Origin: Dehalococcoidia bacterium UBA6808
Lineage (GTDB): Bacteria > Chloroflexota > Dehalococcoidia > GIF9 > UBA5629
DNA length: 9,739 nucleotides
Assembly: GCA_002452695.1 (NCBI GenBank)
Contig: DKFA01000102.1
Span: 1 to 9,739 of the forward strand
Direction: 5' to 3'
Shown: in pieces, positions 1-6,798 of the stretch
How the letters are laid out: each line of letters begins with the position of its first letter
How positions within the stretch are numbered: position 1 is the stretch's first letter
Translations under genes and position numbers: made by a program
Notes under the pieces: generated by a model
What the model was told of the DNA's origin: nothing
Database searches by the model: none
Seen by the model: the letters and a program-made list of their open reading frames with translations, nothing else

Positions 1-183
1 GTGGATTCCAAATCGTCCTCCACCGCATCCTACGAGAGCTATGTCTTCGGTTTCAAGAAGGGCAACCGCTATATCTTCATGGCCGGTGTCGGACTGCTCA
101 GCGAAGCGCCGGAAAAGATGCCCCTCTGGAAGCAGATGGGACAGACGCTGGAGATTACTTCAGGCACGGCAGCAGAGGATTAG
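1..183 (+). CDS. Hypothetical protein, C-terminal 60 residues (5' end outside window)
   Basis: The reading frame is open from the first base to a TAG at 181-183, with codon choice like the neighbouring core genes, so this is probably the tail of a real gene starting upstream of the window. The leading GTG is probably an internal valine codon; no ribosome-binding site can be judged. The visible part has a Ser/Thr-rich start, a central YVFGFKKGNRYIFMAGVG stretch that looks like beta strands, and a polar end. No family is recognised and no catalytic motif is visible. It converges with the minus-strand gene ending at 186, leaving only 2 bases between the stop codons and no room for a separate terminator. 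Function cannot be assigned. Confidence 0.55.
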   Translation: MDSKSSSTASYESYVFGFKKGNRYIFMAGVGLLSEAPEKMPLWKQMGQTLEITSGTAAED

Positions 184-185
184 CC

Positions 186-578
186 CTACGGGGTCGTCCA
201 CTTCTCTTTAGTTGTGACCTGCACGTCGCCCGACTGTGTCGAAGGCAGTATGCGCAGGCTGTATGACTGGTAGTTTTGTGACAGGCTCTTGAGCACATAT
301 TTGAGGTGCGTGACGCCCTGGGTCAGCCCCAGCTTGGACCCGCTCTTGCGTACCGGCATCTGCACCGTATCGCCGTTGACCATCAATGACATCTCCGGCG
401 TTATATAATGGAACCAGATGTCCACCGGTTTCGAAGCCGTAATCTCACGCTCCTCGGTGTAGCCGGGTGGCAGGCCGATGGTGAACTCCGAGTTGGTGTT
501 GACCATGGCCAAGCAAATCGCCCTCGGCATAGCGCAGAATGCTTCATCGATCTCGGTGGTCGTCTGACGCCAGGCCAT
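186..578 (-). CDS. Hypothetical 130-residue protein, last gene of the rimI group
   Basis: Codon use is clearly coding (mostly C or G in the third position), so this frame is preferred over the + strand frames it overlaps. The protein has no signal peptide, membrane segment or recognised domain. The middle and C-terminal half alternate polar and hydrophobic residues, for example around DIWFHYITPEMSLMVNGDTV, as in a small beta-rich fold. The start is uncertain. ATG at 578 has no Shine-Dalgarno sequence, and the same frame stays open, with plausible codons, through the 57 bases back to the TGA stop of the preceding gene without another ATG, GTG or TTG. It follows the DUF6657-like gene in the same direction and probably shares its transcript. 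It could be a co-translated partner of that protein, which is inference from position only. Confidence 0.6.
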   Translation of the reverse strand: MAWRQTTTEIDEAFCAMPRAICLAMVNTNSEFTIGLPPGYTEEREITASKPVDIWFHYITPEMSLMVNGDTVQMPVRKSGSKLGLTQGVTHLKYVLKSLSQNYQSYSLRILPSTQSGDVQVTTKEKWTTP

Positions 579-635
579 GTGGAAGATGTTGGACGTCGGC
601 CACCCTACAGGAGTAGTGAATACAGGCCCTAACCG

Positions 636-1223
636 TCAGGACAGCTCCCTGATCTTCTGTCTGTGTTGCTCCAGAGCCCTGTCGTACTGGGCGTCCAGCT
701 CCGAATGGATCTGGCGCCACTCCTCTTGTATTTGTAGCTGTATTTTCTGCTCCAGGCTCATCTGGTTGCCGCGCTGGGGCTGCATGTTGCGCCCCCCCTG
801 CTGCAGGGCGGCTTCGGCCTTCTTCTTGAATTCACTGTAGGTCTGCTGAAGGGCAAGTTGGTACTGGTTGATCAGGTTGTTGATCAGTCCGAAGGTGGCT
901 TCGACCTGCTTCTTGTCGTTTTTAATGATGCGCAGACCATCCATAGACTTCTTGGTCCGGCGCATGTCCTCTTCGCTGTGGGGCAACGAGATATTGCGCA
1001 GCAATATTTCCTCAATGCCCTTCTTAACGTACTTCTCCGCTTCTCCTGCCTGGAGCTTGCTGATCTCGGCTGTCAGGTTCATTTTGTCGTCCAGCAGGAA
1101 CATCGAGGCCAGCTTATTGCCCTCAGGCACGAACTTGATGCTGTGTATCTCTTCCGGGCTAGCCTTCCCCAGCTTATCCGCTTTTTCCATGGCTATCTGC
1201 CATGCGCTTTTCATTTCTCCCAT
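636..1223 (-). CDS. DUF6657-like coiled-coil protein, 195 residues
   Basis: The start is set by a GGAGG Shine-Dalgarno sequence seven bases before an ATG whose product begins MGEMKSAWQIAMEKADKLGK. A longer frame reaches 1265 but would run into the upstream gene. The opening and the charged helical make-up resemble the DUF6657 family as I recall it, a family of unknown function; this is memory, not a search. The body is almost entirely helix-forming: residues about 45-85 are charged, then come LINNLINQYQLALQQTY and a Gln/Arg-rich linker (GGRNMQPQRGNQ). The end is a long Glu/Gln/Arg helix, LEQHRQKIRELS, likely a coiled coil. There is no signal peptide or membrane span, so it is probably cytoplasmic. 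It starts 23 bases after the rimI-like gene, indicating co-transcription. Its role is unknown. Confidence 0.75.
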   Translation of the reverse strand: MGEMKSAWQIAMEKADKLGKASPEEIHSIKFVPEGNKLASMFLLDDKMNLTAEISKLQAGEAEKYVKKGIEEILLRNISLPHSEEDMRRTKKSMDGLRIIKNDKKQVEATFGLINNLINQYQLALQQTYSEFKKKAEAALQQGGRNMQPQRGNQMSLEQKIQLQIQEEWRQIHSELDAQYDRALEQHRQKIRELS

Positions 1224-1246
1224 GATATATCCTCCGCAGTTTAAAT

Positions 1247-1912
1247 TCAGTTGATCTCGCAGCAATGTGCCCAGCGCTGATGGTGTTCCGCCTTCATCTG
1301 CTGGAACTTTGCCTGGTAGTCCTGTGACCCGATGTCCCCGGTACTCATGATATAGGCGTCCTCGCCGTTGTCGGAATAATACTTACGGCGTGTGCCGGCG
1401 ATCGTAAAGCCGTATTTGGCGTAGAGTTGCTGCGCCGGGGTATTGGAGATACGCACCTCCAGCGTGACGATCCTGGCCCCCAGCCTGACGGCCATATCGA
1501 TGATCGAGATCAGTAGCCATTCACCTAACCCCCGGTTGCGCTCAGTTTTACGAGTGCCGATCGTGACGATGTGGGCTTCGTCAACCATCATCCAGATGCC
1601 GGCCATGCCGGCCAGCCGATATTTATCCGTGGATGAAGCAGGGCCGAAGAACCTGTCGTGGCTGAACAGGTATCTGACATAGCCTGCCGCCCGGGTCAGG
1701 AAGCTGCCGCCCGGCGGCGTGATGAATCTGCCGTCAGGATTGTCGCGGTAGCATACGATGTAGTGCGCCAGCTTATTGCGCAGCTCGTGATGAAATGAGC
1801 TGCTGGTGGGATGTGGCCACTGGGTGGGGAAGGCATCCAGGTCTATCTCCAGCACCTGCGGGATATCCTGGTCCTTCATTTTCCTGATGTAATAAGCGTT
1901 TTCCTGCTCCAT
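1247..1912 (-). CDS. rimI: GNAT-family N-acetyltransferase, RimI-like
   Basis: GNAT acetyltransferases move an acetyl group from acetyl-CoA to an amine; RimI acetylates the N-terminal alanine of ribosomal protein S18. Here the acetyl-CoA pyrophosphate loop is RNRGLG (residues 125-130, matching R/Q-x-x-G-x-G/A). It is preceded by the strand HIVTIGT and followed by the RimI-type motif B, LEVRISNTPAQQLYAKYGF, about residues 151-169. The protein is 221 residues, against roughly 150 for the E. coli enzyme. The extra length is an insert between the N-terminal helix region and the core (about residues 55-110, with FITPPGGSFLTRAAGYVRYL) plus a C-terminal tail. The ATG at 1912 is chosen; an in-frame GTG lies at 1921. 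Neither has a Shine-Dalgarno sequence, so a very short leader is possible. It heads the minus-strand group. The true substrate may not be S18, because GNAT substrates are hard to read from sequence. Confidence 0.82.
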   Translation of the reverse strand: MEQENAYYIRKMKDQDIPQVLEIDLDAFPTQWPHPTSSSFHHELRNKLAHYIVCYRDNPDGRFITPPGGSFLTRAAGYVRYLFSHDRFFGPASSTDKYRLAGMAGIWMMVDEAHIVTIGTRKTERNRGLGEWLLISIIDMAVRLGARIVTLEVRISNTPAQQLYAKYGFTIAGTRRKYYSDNGEDAYIMSTGDIGSQDYQAKFQQMKAEHHQRWAHCCEIN

Positions 1913-1939
1913 AACATGCACACAAAAGATGCTGAAAAA

Positions 1940-1968
1940 ATTTTAGCACATTTGGGGGGTAAGGGTAA
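1940..1968 (-). promoter_or_regulatory. Weak candidate promoter for the rimI group
   Basis: On the minus strand a TAAAAT -10 box (1945-1940) lies 17 bases from a poor -35 (TTACCC, 1968-1963). Transcription would start near 1932, leaving a leader of only 10-20 bases, which fits the absence of a Shine-Dalgarno sequence before the rimI start. The -35 match is weak, so this is tentative. Confidence 0.25.
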
Positions 1969-2039
1969 TGAAGGCGGCTGCCTGTTATTTCCCTGCGGGC
2001 TTGTATATACTATATTCAGCAATAGCGGCAGGTGAGATT

Positions 2040-2366
2040 ATGAAGAGCAATAAAGTCGTAGCGGAAATATCGGTTGTGCCCCTGGGCACGGGCAGCGCAG
2101 GCGTCAGTGAATACGTCGCGGCCTGCATCGATGTGCTGGATAAAGAGAAAGGTTTGAGCTACCGCCTGACGCCGATGGGCACAATACTGGAAGGCAGCCT
2201 TGAGGACGTATTGAAGGCGGCGCGTAAAATGCACGAAGTCCCATTCCTCAGGGGTGCAGTGCGCGCCGTCACCACGCTTAAGATCGACGACAGGCGCGAT
2301 AAGAAGCTGAGCATGGAGGGGAAGCTTAAATCCGTAAAGAAAAGGAAGCTGGACGTTAAGTTATGA
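2040..2366 (+). CDS. MTH1187-family thiamine-binding protein (DUF77), 108 residues
   Basis: The sequence MKSNKVVAEISVVPLGTGSAGVSEYVAACIDVL and the later YRLTPMGTILEGSLEDVLKAARKMHE match the small ferredoxin-like MTH1187/YkoF-type family (Pfam Thiamine_BP). Members of about 100 residues form oligomers and bind thiamine or a related ligand in the cytoplasm. The conserved V-P-L-G-T-G and P-M-G-T-x-x-E-G segments, at about residues 12-17 and 44-51, are both present. A longer frame begins at 1968, but the ATG at 2040 is chosen because AGGTGAG sits directly before it at ideal distance. The C-terminus is Lys-rich. Its stop overlaps the pyrD start in an ATGA, so the two are translationally coupled. 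The family is often found beside unrelated metabolic genes, so this pairing does not prove a role in pyrimidine synthesis. Confidence 0.85.
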   Translation: MKSNKVVAEISVVPLGTGSAGVSEYVAACIDVLDKEKGLSYRLTPMGTILEGSLEDVLKAARKMHEVPFLRGAVRAVTTLKIDDRRDKKLSMEGKLKSVKKRKLDVKL

Positions 2367-3286
2367 CAGCCGACAACAGGTTAAGCGTAACCATCGCACC
2401 GGGACTGAAGCTGTCCAATCCTGTCATCGCCGCTTCGGGTACCTTTGGCTATGGCGACGACTGGGAAGGGTTGCTGGATATCCGGAAGTTGGGCGCCATT
2501 ATATGCAAGGGGACGACGCTCAAACCGCGCGACGGCAATCCACAGCCGCGCATCATCGAGGTATCAGGCGGTATGCTCAACTCGGTGGGGTTGCAGAATA
2601 TCGGCGTGGAAGCGCTCATCAGGGAGAAGGCCCCGCTGTGGGCCAAATGGAAGGCGCCTGTCATCGTCAATATCGCAGGTGATTCGGTGGAGGACTACGC
2701 GAAAGTGGCTGCCAGGCTCGACGGCGTCAAAGGCATCAGTGGAATAGAAGTTAACATAAGCTGTCCCAATGTGAAGCGCGGCGGCATGCATTTTGGTACC
2801 GACCCTCACTCGGCTGCGGCGGTTACGAAGGCGGTGAAGAAGGCGACGTTATTGCCTGTCATCGTCAAGCTCAGCCCCAACGTGACGGATATTGTGCAGA
2901 TCGCACTTGCCGTAGAGAAGGCGGGCGCCGATGCCATTTCGTTGATCAATACGCTGAGCGGCATGGCGATCGATGTGAATATGCGCAGGCCGAAGCTGGG
3001 CAATATCGTGGGCGGGCTATCCGGCCCGGCGATCAAGCCGGTGGCGCTGTGGATGGTCTATAAAGCAGCAGGTGCAGTGAATGTCCCGGTGATCGGGTGC
3101 GGCGGGATTATGAACGCTGTGGACGCCCTGGAGTTTATCATGGCGGGTGCAACAGCAGTACAGGTAGGGACGGCCAACCTGGTCGACCCGCAGTCTGCCA
3201 TCAGGATCATCGACGGCCTCCGCAGGTACCTGTCGGCGGAGGGCATCAAACATATCTCCGATATCCGCGGCGCGGCCAGGAAATAG
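2363..3286 (+). CDS. pyrD: Dihydroorotate dehydrogenase, class 1B catalytic subunit
   Basis: This enzyme oxidises dihydroorotate to orotate, the fourth step of de novo pyrimidine synthesis, in the cytoplasm. The 307-residue length fits class 1 enzymes. Visible landmarks are the N-terminal LSNPVIAASGTFGYG (residues 17-31), CKGTTLKPRDGNPQPR (48-63, FMN-side lysine region), and NSVGLQNIGV (73-82). The active-site loop EVNISCPNVK follows (129-138), with Cys134 as catalytic base, as in class 1 rather than class 2 enzymes, which use Ser. The C-terminal FMN phosphate-binding glycines are in VIGCGGI and GATAVQVGTA. The long ISGIEVNISCPNVKRGG region is typical of the 1B type, which pairs with the FAD/2Fe-2S subunit PyrK and passes electrons to NAD+. 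No pyrK lies in the window. Translation is coupled to the preceding thiamine-binding gene by a 4-base overlap. The gene converges on the acyl-CoA dehydrogenase gene, 27 bases between stop codons, with no obvious hairpin there. Confidence 0.95.
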   Translation: MTADNRLSVTIAPGLKLSNPVIAASGTFGYGDDWEGLLDIRKLGAIICKGTTLKPRDGNPQPRIIEVSGGMLNSVGLQNIGVEALIREKAPLWAKWKAPVIVNIAGDSVEDYAKVAARLDGVKGISGIEVNISCPNVKRGGMHFGTDPHSAAAVTKAVKKATLLPVIVKLSPNVTDIVQIALAVEKAGADAISLINTLSGMAIDVNMRRPKLGNIVGGLSGPAIKPVALWMVYKAAGAVNVPVIGCGGIMNAVDALEFIMAGATAVQVGTANLVDPQSAIRIIDGLRRYLSAEGIKHISDIRGAARK

Positions 3287-3313
3287 CCGTCCCACTCTAC
3301 TATTTTCTCTATT

Positions 3314-4456
<1,143 letters not shown>

Positions 4457-4473
4457 GGAGAACCTCCTTATAT

Positions 4474-5079
4474 TTAAGAAATTACGATATTTTGTCCCAG
4501 GGAATACGCATCTTTTAAAGCGGTGGGATGCCTGGCGACCGATTGATAGGCGTCCATGCCCGGCAGAAGCAGCGCCCCAGTGTAATTGATATCAAGTGAA
4601 AGATACCAGCTTTTGAGTGTAGCCAGTGAGCCTTCGAACACATTTTTGTGCGAGCCGCCCGATACCGAGATGAAACAGCCCCTGCGCTCTGCTGACCCGT
4701 TGGCGGCGACCGGTTGCTTGAGCAGGTATTTGATTACCCATAAGGCCTGGCAGCGGTCGATCATGGCCTTGGCCTGCGCGGGCACGCCCATGAAAAAGAC
4801 AGGCGCGGCGAAGATGAAGCGGTCATATTCACGCAGGTCCTGGTGGATCCATTGCATGTCGTCGTCTATCACGCAGATGCCGCCGGTCTGGATGCAGCCG
4901 TCGCAATGCCGGCAGGGGGCGATATCCAGATCGGAGAGTATGATCTGCTTGACGGACGCGCCCTTGACGGCGGCTGCGGCGACAGCTTCGTTGAGAAGGC
5001 TGTCGGTGTTACCTCCCCGGCGCGGGCTGCCCGCTATCGCGAGCAGCTTCAATTTAGGTGTATTGGCTGGGATAGGCAT
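4474..5079 (-). CDS. NADPH-dependent FMN reductase / iron-sulfur flavoprotein-like
   Basis: The protein has the flavodoxin-like fold of the FMN reductase family. LLAIAGSPRRGGNTDSLLNE (residues 12-31) is the FMN phosphate loop, and FIFAAPVFFMGVPAQAKAMID is the second flavin-contact segment. Four cysteines at 56, 59, 62 and 69 (C-x2-C-x2-C-x6-C, then VIDDDM) match the compact cluster motif of archaeal-type iron-sulfur flavoproteins, so a 4Fe-4S cluster is plausible. Many relatives keep only some of these cysteines. The length of 201 residues is normal for the family. The ATG at 5079 has AGAGG about 11 bases upstream. It is the first gene of an operon with the acyl-CoA dehydrogenase, and a role in passing electrons to or from that enzyme is an attractive inference without direct support. 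A general NAD(P)H:quinone or stress flavoprotein is the alternative. Confidence 0.85.
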   Translation of the reverse strand: MPIPANTPKLKLLAIAGSPRRGGNTDSLLNEAVAAAAVKGASVKQIILSDLDIAPCRHCDGCIQTGGICVIDDDMQWIHQDLREYDRFIFAAPVFFMGVPAQAKAMIDRCQALWVIKYLLKQPVAANGSAERRGCFISVSGGSHKNVFEGSLATLKSWYLSLDINYTGALLLPGMDAYQSVARHPTALKDAYSLGQNIVIS

Positions 5080-5108
5080 AATTGATTGAACCTCTAATCA
5101 AACAAGTA

Positions 5109-5138
5109 ATGATAATATTTTGTTGCGGTATTTTGCAA
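5109..5138 (-). promoter_or_regulatory. Promoter for the flavoprotein / acyl-CoA dehydrogenase operon
   Basis: On the minus strand TTGCAA (5138-5133) is followed after 18 bases by TATCAT (5114-5109), giving 4/6 and 5/6 matches to the sigma-70 consensus. Transcription would start near 5102, about 22 bases before the ATG. Its -35 box is the same palindromic hexamer used by the opposing promoter. Confidence 0.45.
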
Positions 5139-5161
5139 TCGGGCATTGGATTGGCTAAAAT
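5133..5161 (+). promoter_or_regulatory. Promoter for the acyl-CoA synthetase beta-subunit gene
   Basis: TTGCAA (5133-5138), a 17-base spacer and TAAAAT (5156-5161) form a good sigma-70 promoter. The expected start is near 5168, giving a leader of about 50 bases that contains the repeat at 5169-5194. TTGCAA is its own reverse complement, so the box can serve both directions and the two promoters would compete for polymerase. Confidence 0.5.
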
Positions 5162-5168
5162 ATGTAAG

Positions 5169-5194
5169 ATATTCAGCTATTCATATTTGAATAT
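5169..5194. repeat. Operator-like TATTCA / TGAATA repeat in the leader
   Basis: Two direct TATTCA copies, at 5170-5175 and 5178-5183, are followed by the inverted copy TGAATA at 5188-5193. The second and third copies form a 6-bp stem with a 4-base loop, and the outer pair (ATATTCA with TGAATAT) gives a 7-bp alternative. It lies just downstream of the predicted transcription start and before the GAGGTGA ribosome-binding site. That position suits a repressor operator or a small RNA hairpin. The region is AT-rich, so chance is not excluded. Confidence 0.35.
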
Positions 5195-5217
5195 ATATGT
5201 GAGCGAGGTGAAGTAAA

Positions 5218-5919
5218 ATGACTAAAGCAGCCATCCTGGAGAAAGCCGACAAGGAAAAACGTGCCCTGCTGACCGAGATAGAAGCCAAGGAATGGCTTAA
5301 GGGCGCCGGCGTACCTGTCGTGGAGACCAAGCTGGCTACCTCCAAGACCGAGGCGGTCGAGATTGCCAAGAAGCTCGGTTTCCCGGTAGCGCTGAAGATC
5401 GTTTCCCCCGATGTTGTGCACAAAAGCGACGCCGGCGGTGTTAAACTGAAGCTGGAGAACGGTACACAGGTCGCAAAGGCCTATACCGAGATCATGGACA
5501 ACATCAAGAAACACTATCCCAAAGCTGAGATCATTGGTGTATCCGTGCAAAAGATGGCCAAACCCGGCATCGAGATCATCATCGGTATGACCAAGGACGC
5601 ACAGTTCGGCCCGGTCATCATGTTCGGCTTGGGCGGCGTGCTGGTCGAGGTGCTCAAGGACGTCTCTTTCCGTATCGTCCCGTTGGAAAAACGAGACGCA
5701 GCTGAAATGATTACCGAGATCAAGGGCTTCCCTATACTTAAGGGATACAGGGGGCAGGACCCGGCCGACATCCCCTATCTGGAAGATCTGATCGTGAAGG
5801 TATCCGATTTCGTCGATAAGAACCCCGAGATCAAGGAGCTTGACCTCAACCCGGTATTCGCCTACAAGGACGGCGCCATTGCTGTTGACGCCAGGATCAT
5901 TTTGGAATCAGGCAAATAA
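5218..5919 (+). CDS. ADP-forming acetyl/acyl-CoA synthetase, beta subunit (ATP-grasp)
   Basis: The 233-residue protein matches the separate beta subunit of ADP-forming acetyl-CoA synthetases, which conserve the energy of an acyl-CoA thioester as ATP (acyl-CoA + ADP + Pi to acid + CoA + ATP). Visible features are an N-terminal ATP-grasp start (LLTEIEAKEWLKGAGVPVVE, residues 17-36) and the signature ALKIVSPDVVHKSDAGGV (58-75). The central GPVIMFGLGGVLVEVLKDVS is also typical. The metal and nucleotide site is ELDLNPVFAY, with Asn211, followed by VDAR with Asp224. The alpha subunit, carrying the CoA-binding domain and phospho-histidine, is not in the window and must be encoded elsewhere. GAGGTGA lies before the ATG. 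Divergence from the acyl-CoA dehydrogenase operon suggests joint work in organic-acid metabolism. Succinyl-CoA or other acyl-CoA substrates remain possible. Confidence 0.9.
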   Translation: MTKAAILEKADKEKRALLTEIEAKEWLKGAGVPVVETKLATSKTEAVEIAKKLGFPVALKIVSPDVVHKSDAGGVKLKLENGTQVAKAYTEIMDNIKKHYPKAEIIGVSVQKMAKPGIEIIIGMTKDAQFGPVIMFGLGGVLVEVLKDVSFRIVPLEKRDAAEMITEIKGFPILKGYRGQDPADIPYLEDLIVKVSDFVDKNPEIKELDLNPVFAYKDGAIAVDARIILESGK

Positions 5920-5945
5920 GCGGGCTGCTCAAAACACAGGCTTTT

Positions 5946-5980
5946 AGGGGACGGCGGAAGTTCTGCCGTCCCTTTATATT
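5946..5980 (+). terminator. Intrinsic terminator after the synthetase gene
   Basis: GGGACGGC (5948-5955) pairs perfectly with GCCGTCCC (5965-5972). The stem can extend inward by a G-U and two further pairs to a 3-base loop, and is followed by TTTATATTT. It lies 26 bases past the stop codon and separates this gene from the RRM gene. Confidence 0.9.
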
Positions 5981-6001
5981 TACCCTGGTACTGGCATTGA
6001 T

Positions 6002-6030
6002 TAGACAGGTGTTGGGCTTTTCATTATACT
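6002..6030 (+). promoter_or_regulatory. Promoter for the RRM protein gene
   Basis: TAGACA (6002-6007), a 17-base spacer and TATACT (6025-6030) match the sigma-70 consensus at 5/6 in both boxes. The predicted transcript start near 6037 leaves a leader of about 133 bases before the ATG at 6170. Confidence 0.6.
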
Positions 6031-6103
6031 AACTTTATCCGGTTAGGCCCCTGACAAATTAATACTTTTCTGCATAGAATCCCATCCAGTAGTGTCCCAT
6101 TGT

Positions 6104-6129
6104 TTCAGGCTGTGCAGCTAAGGCCTGAA
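6104..6129 (+). promoter_or_regulatory. Hairpin in the RRM gene leader
   Basis: TTCAGGC (6104-6110) pairs perfectly with GCCTGAA (6123-6129) around a 12-base loop. No T run follows, so it is not a terminator. It sits about 40 bases before the start codon inside the long leader. A role in translation or stability control, perhaps autoregulation by the encoded RNA-binding protein or temperature response as in other RRM and cold-shock genes, is inference. Confidence 0.4.
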
Positions 6130-6169
6130 TGTCCATAGCAGTCAATAAATACAGGTTGGAGGCAACGAG

Positions 6170-6493
6170 ATGAATATTTTTATCGGCAACCTGGCGCGTG
6201 AAGTTACAGAAGAAGACCTGAGGATGGAGTTTGCTGCTTTCGGCGAGGTGTCTTCAGTGGTGATCATCAAGGACAAATTCAGCGGGCAGCCCCGGGGTTT
6301 TGCCTTCGTCGAGATGCCCAAAAAAGAGGAAGGACAGGCTGCTATCACTGCCTTGAAGGGTAAATCTCTGAAGGACAGGACAATGGATATCAGCGAGTCG
6401 CGTCCACGCACCGATTTTCGCGGTGGAGGTGGCAGGGGGCATGGCGGAAAGTCGGACGGCCGTTTTATCGGCAAGCGCAGGCAGCACAGGTAA
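6170..6493 (+). CDS. Single-RRM RNA-binding protein with Gly/Arg tail
   Basis: The 107-residue protein has one complete RNA recognition motif (residues 1-80). RNP2 is IFIGNL (3-8) and RNP1 is RGFAFVEM (42-49), with the aromatic residues Phe4, Phe44 and Phe46 that stack on RNA bases. A basic, glycine-rich tail follows (RTDFRGGGGRGHGGK and a final GKRRQHR). This layout matches bacterial Rbp proteins known in cyanobacteria and Chloroflexota, which bind single-stranded RNA in the cytoplasm and are often cold- or stress-induced. TTGGAGG lies about nine bases before the ATG. It is monocistronic, bounded by its own promoter and terminator, with an unusually long leader. Its RNA targets are unknown. 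Confidence 0.93.
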   Translation: MNIFIGNLAREVTEEDLRMEFAAFGEVSSVVIIKDKFSGQPRGFAFVEMPKKEEGQAAITALKGKSLKDRTMDISESRPRTDFRGGGGRGHGGKSDGRFIGKRRQHR

Positions 6494-6517
6494 TTAAACA
6501 CGACGACAATATTATGG

Positions 6518-6551
6518 CAGACTGCATCATCAGGATATGCAGGCTGTTTTA
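6518..6551 (+). terminator. Intrinsic terminator after the RRM gene
   Basis: A 10-bp stem pairs 6518-6527 with 6537-6546, with one A/G mismatch at 6521/6543 and a 9-base loop. TTTTATT follows directly. It ends shortly before the tRNA promoter. Confidence 0.7.
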
Positions 6552-6563
6552 TTGATAAATACC

Positions 6564-6593
6564 TTGACATGGTTCGAAGCGCTTTGTTAGTAT
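6564..6593 (+). promoter_or_regulatory. Promoter for tRNA-Ala
   Basis: A perfect TTGACA (6564-6569) is followed after 18 bases by TAGTAT (6588-6593), within the T-rich TTAGTATAAA. Transcription would begin only a few bases before the tRNA at 6606, as is usual for tRNA genes. Confidence 0.6.
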
Positions 6594-6605
6594 AAAACGC
6601 CCCGT

Positions 6606-6678
6606 GGGGATATAGCTCAATTGGGAGAGCGCTGCGTTCGCATCGCAGAGGTCGGGGGTTCGAATCCCCCTATCTCCA
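6606..6678 (+). tRNA. tRNA-Ala (anticodon CGC)
   Basis: The full cloverleaf can be drawn by hand. Acceptor arm 6606-6612 pairs with 6671-6677, D stem GCTC/GAGC at 6615-6618 and 6627-6630, anticodon stem CTGCG/CGCAG at 6632-6636 and 6644-6648, and T stem GGGGG/CCCCC at 6654-6658 and 6666-6670 around TTCGAAT. The anticodon is CGC (6639-6641), reading GCG. The third acceptor pair is G-U (G6608 with U6673), the classic alanine identity element, which confirms the assignment. The discriminator is A6678 and CCA is not encoded. No strong terminator follows, only T-rich sequence, so some read-through into the next gene is possible. Confidence 0.97.
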
Positions 6679-6798
6679 CTTTCCTATTATTTTGTGCTAT
6701 TGTTATTTCAGATTTTGAAGTACACAATCCTGAAAAACATATAAACATGAGATATATCAAGTGCAGAGAGCAGAGTTATACTGAAAGCGAGGTATACA

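Noticed and set aside
636..638. TGA as a possible selenocysteine or read-through codon joining two frames
   Set aside because: The DUF6657-like protein ends naturally at this point with a family-like helical C-terminus, and no SECIS-like hairpin is obvious directly after the TGA. Only the downstream start problem remains.
408..840. Two + strand frames opposite the first minus-strand genes
   Set aside because: They are mirror images of well-supported coding frames and lack starts with ribosome-binding sites. Their products are Arg/Cys/Trp-rich, as expected for noncoding frames.
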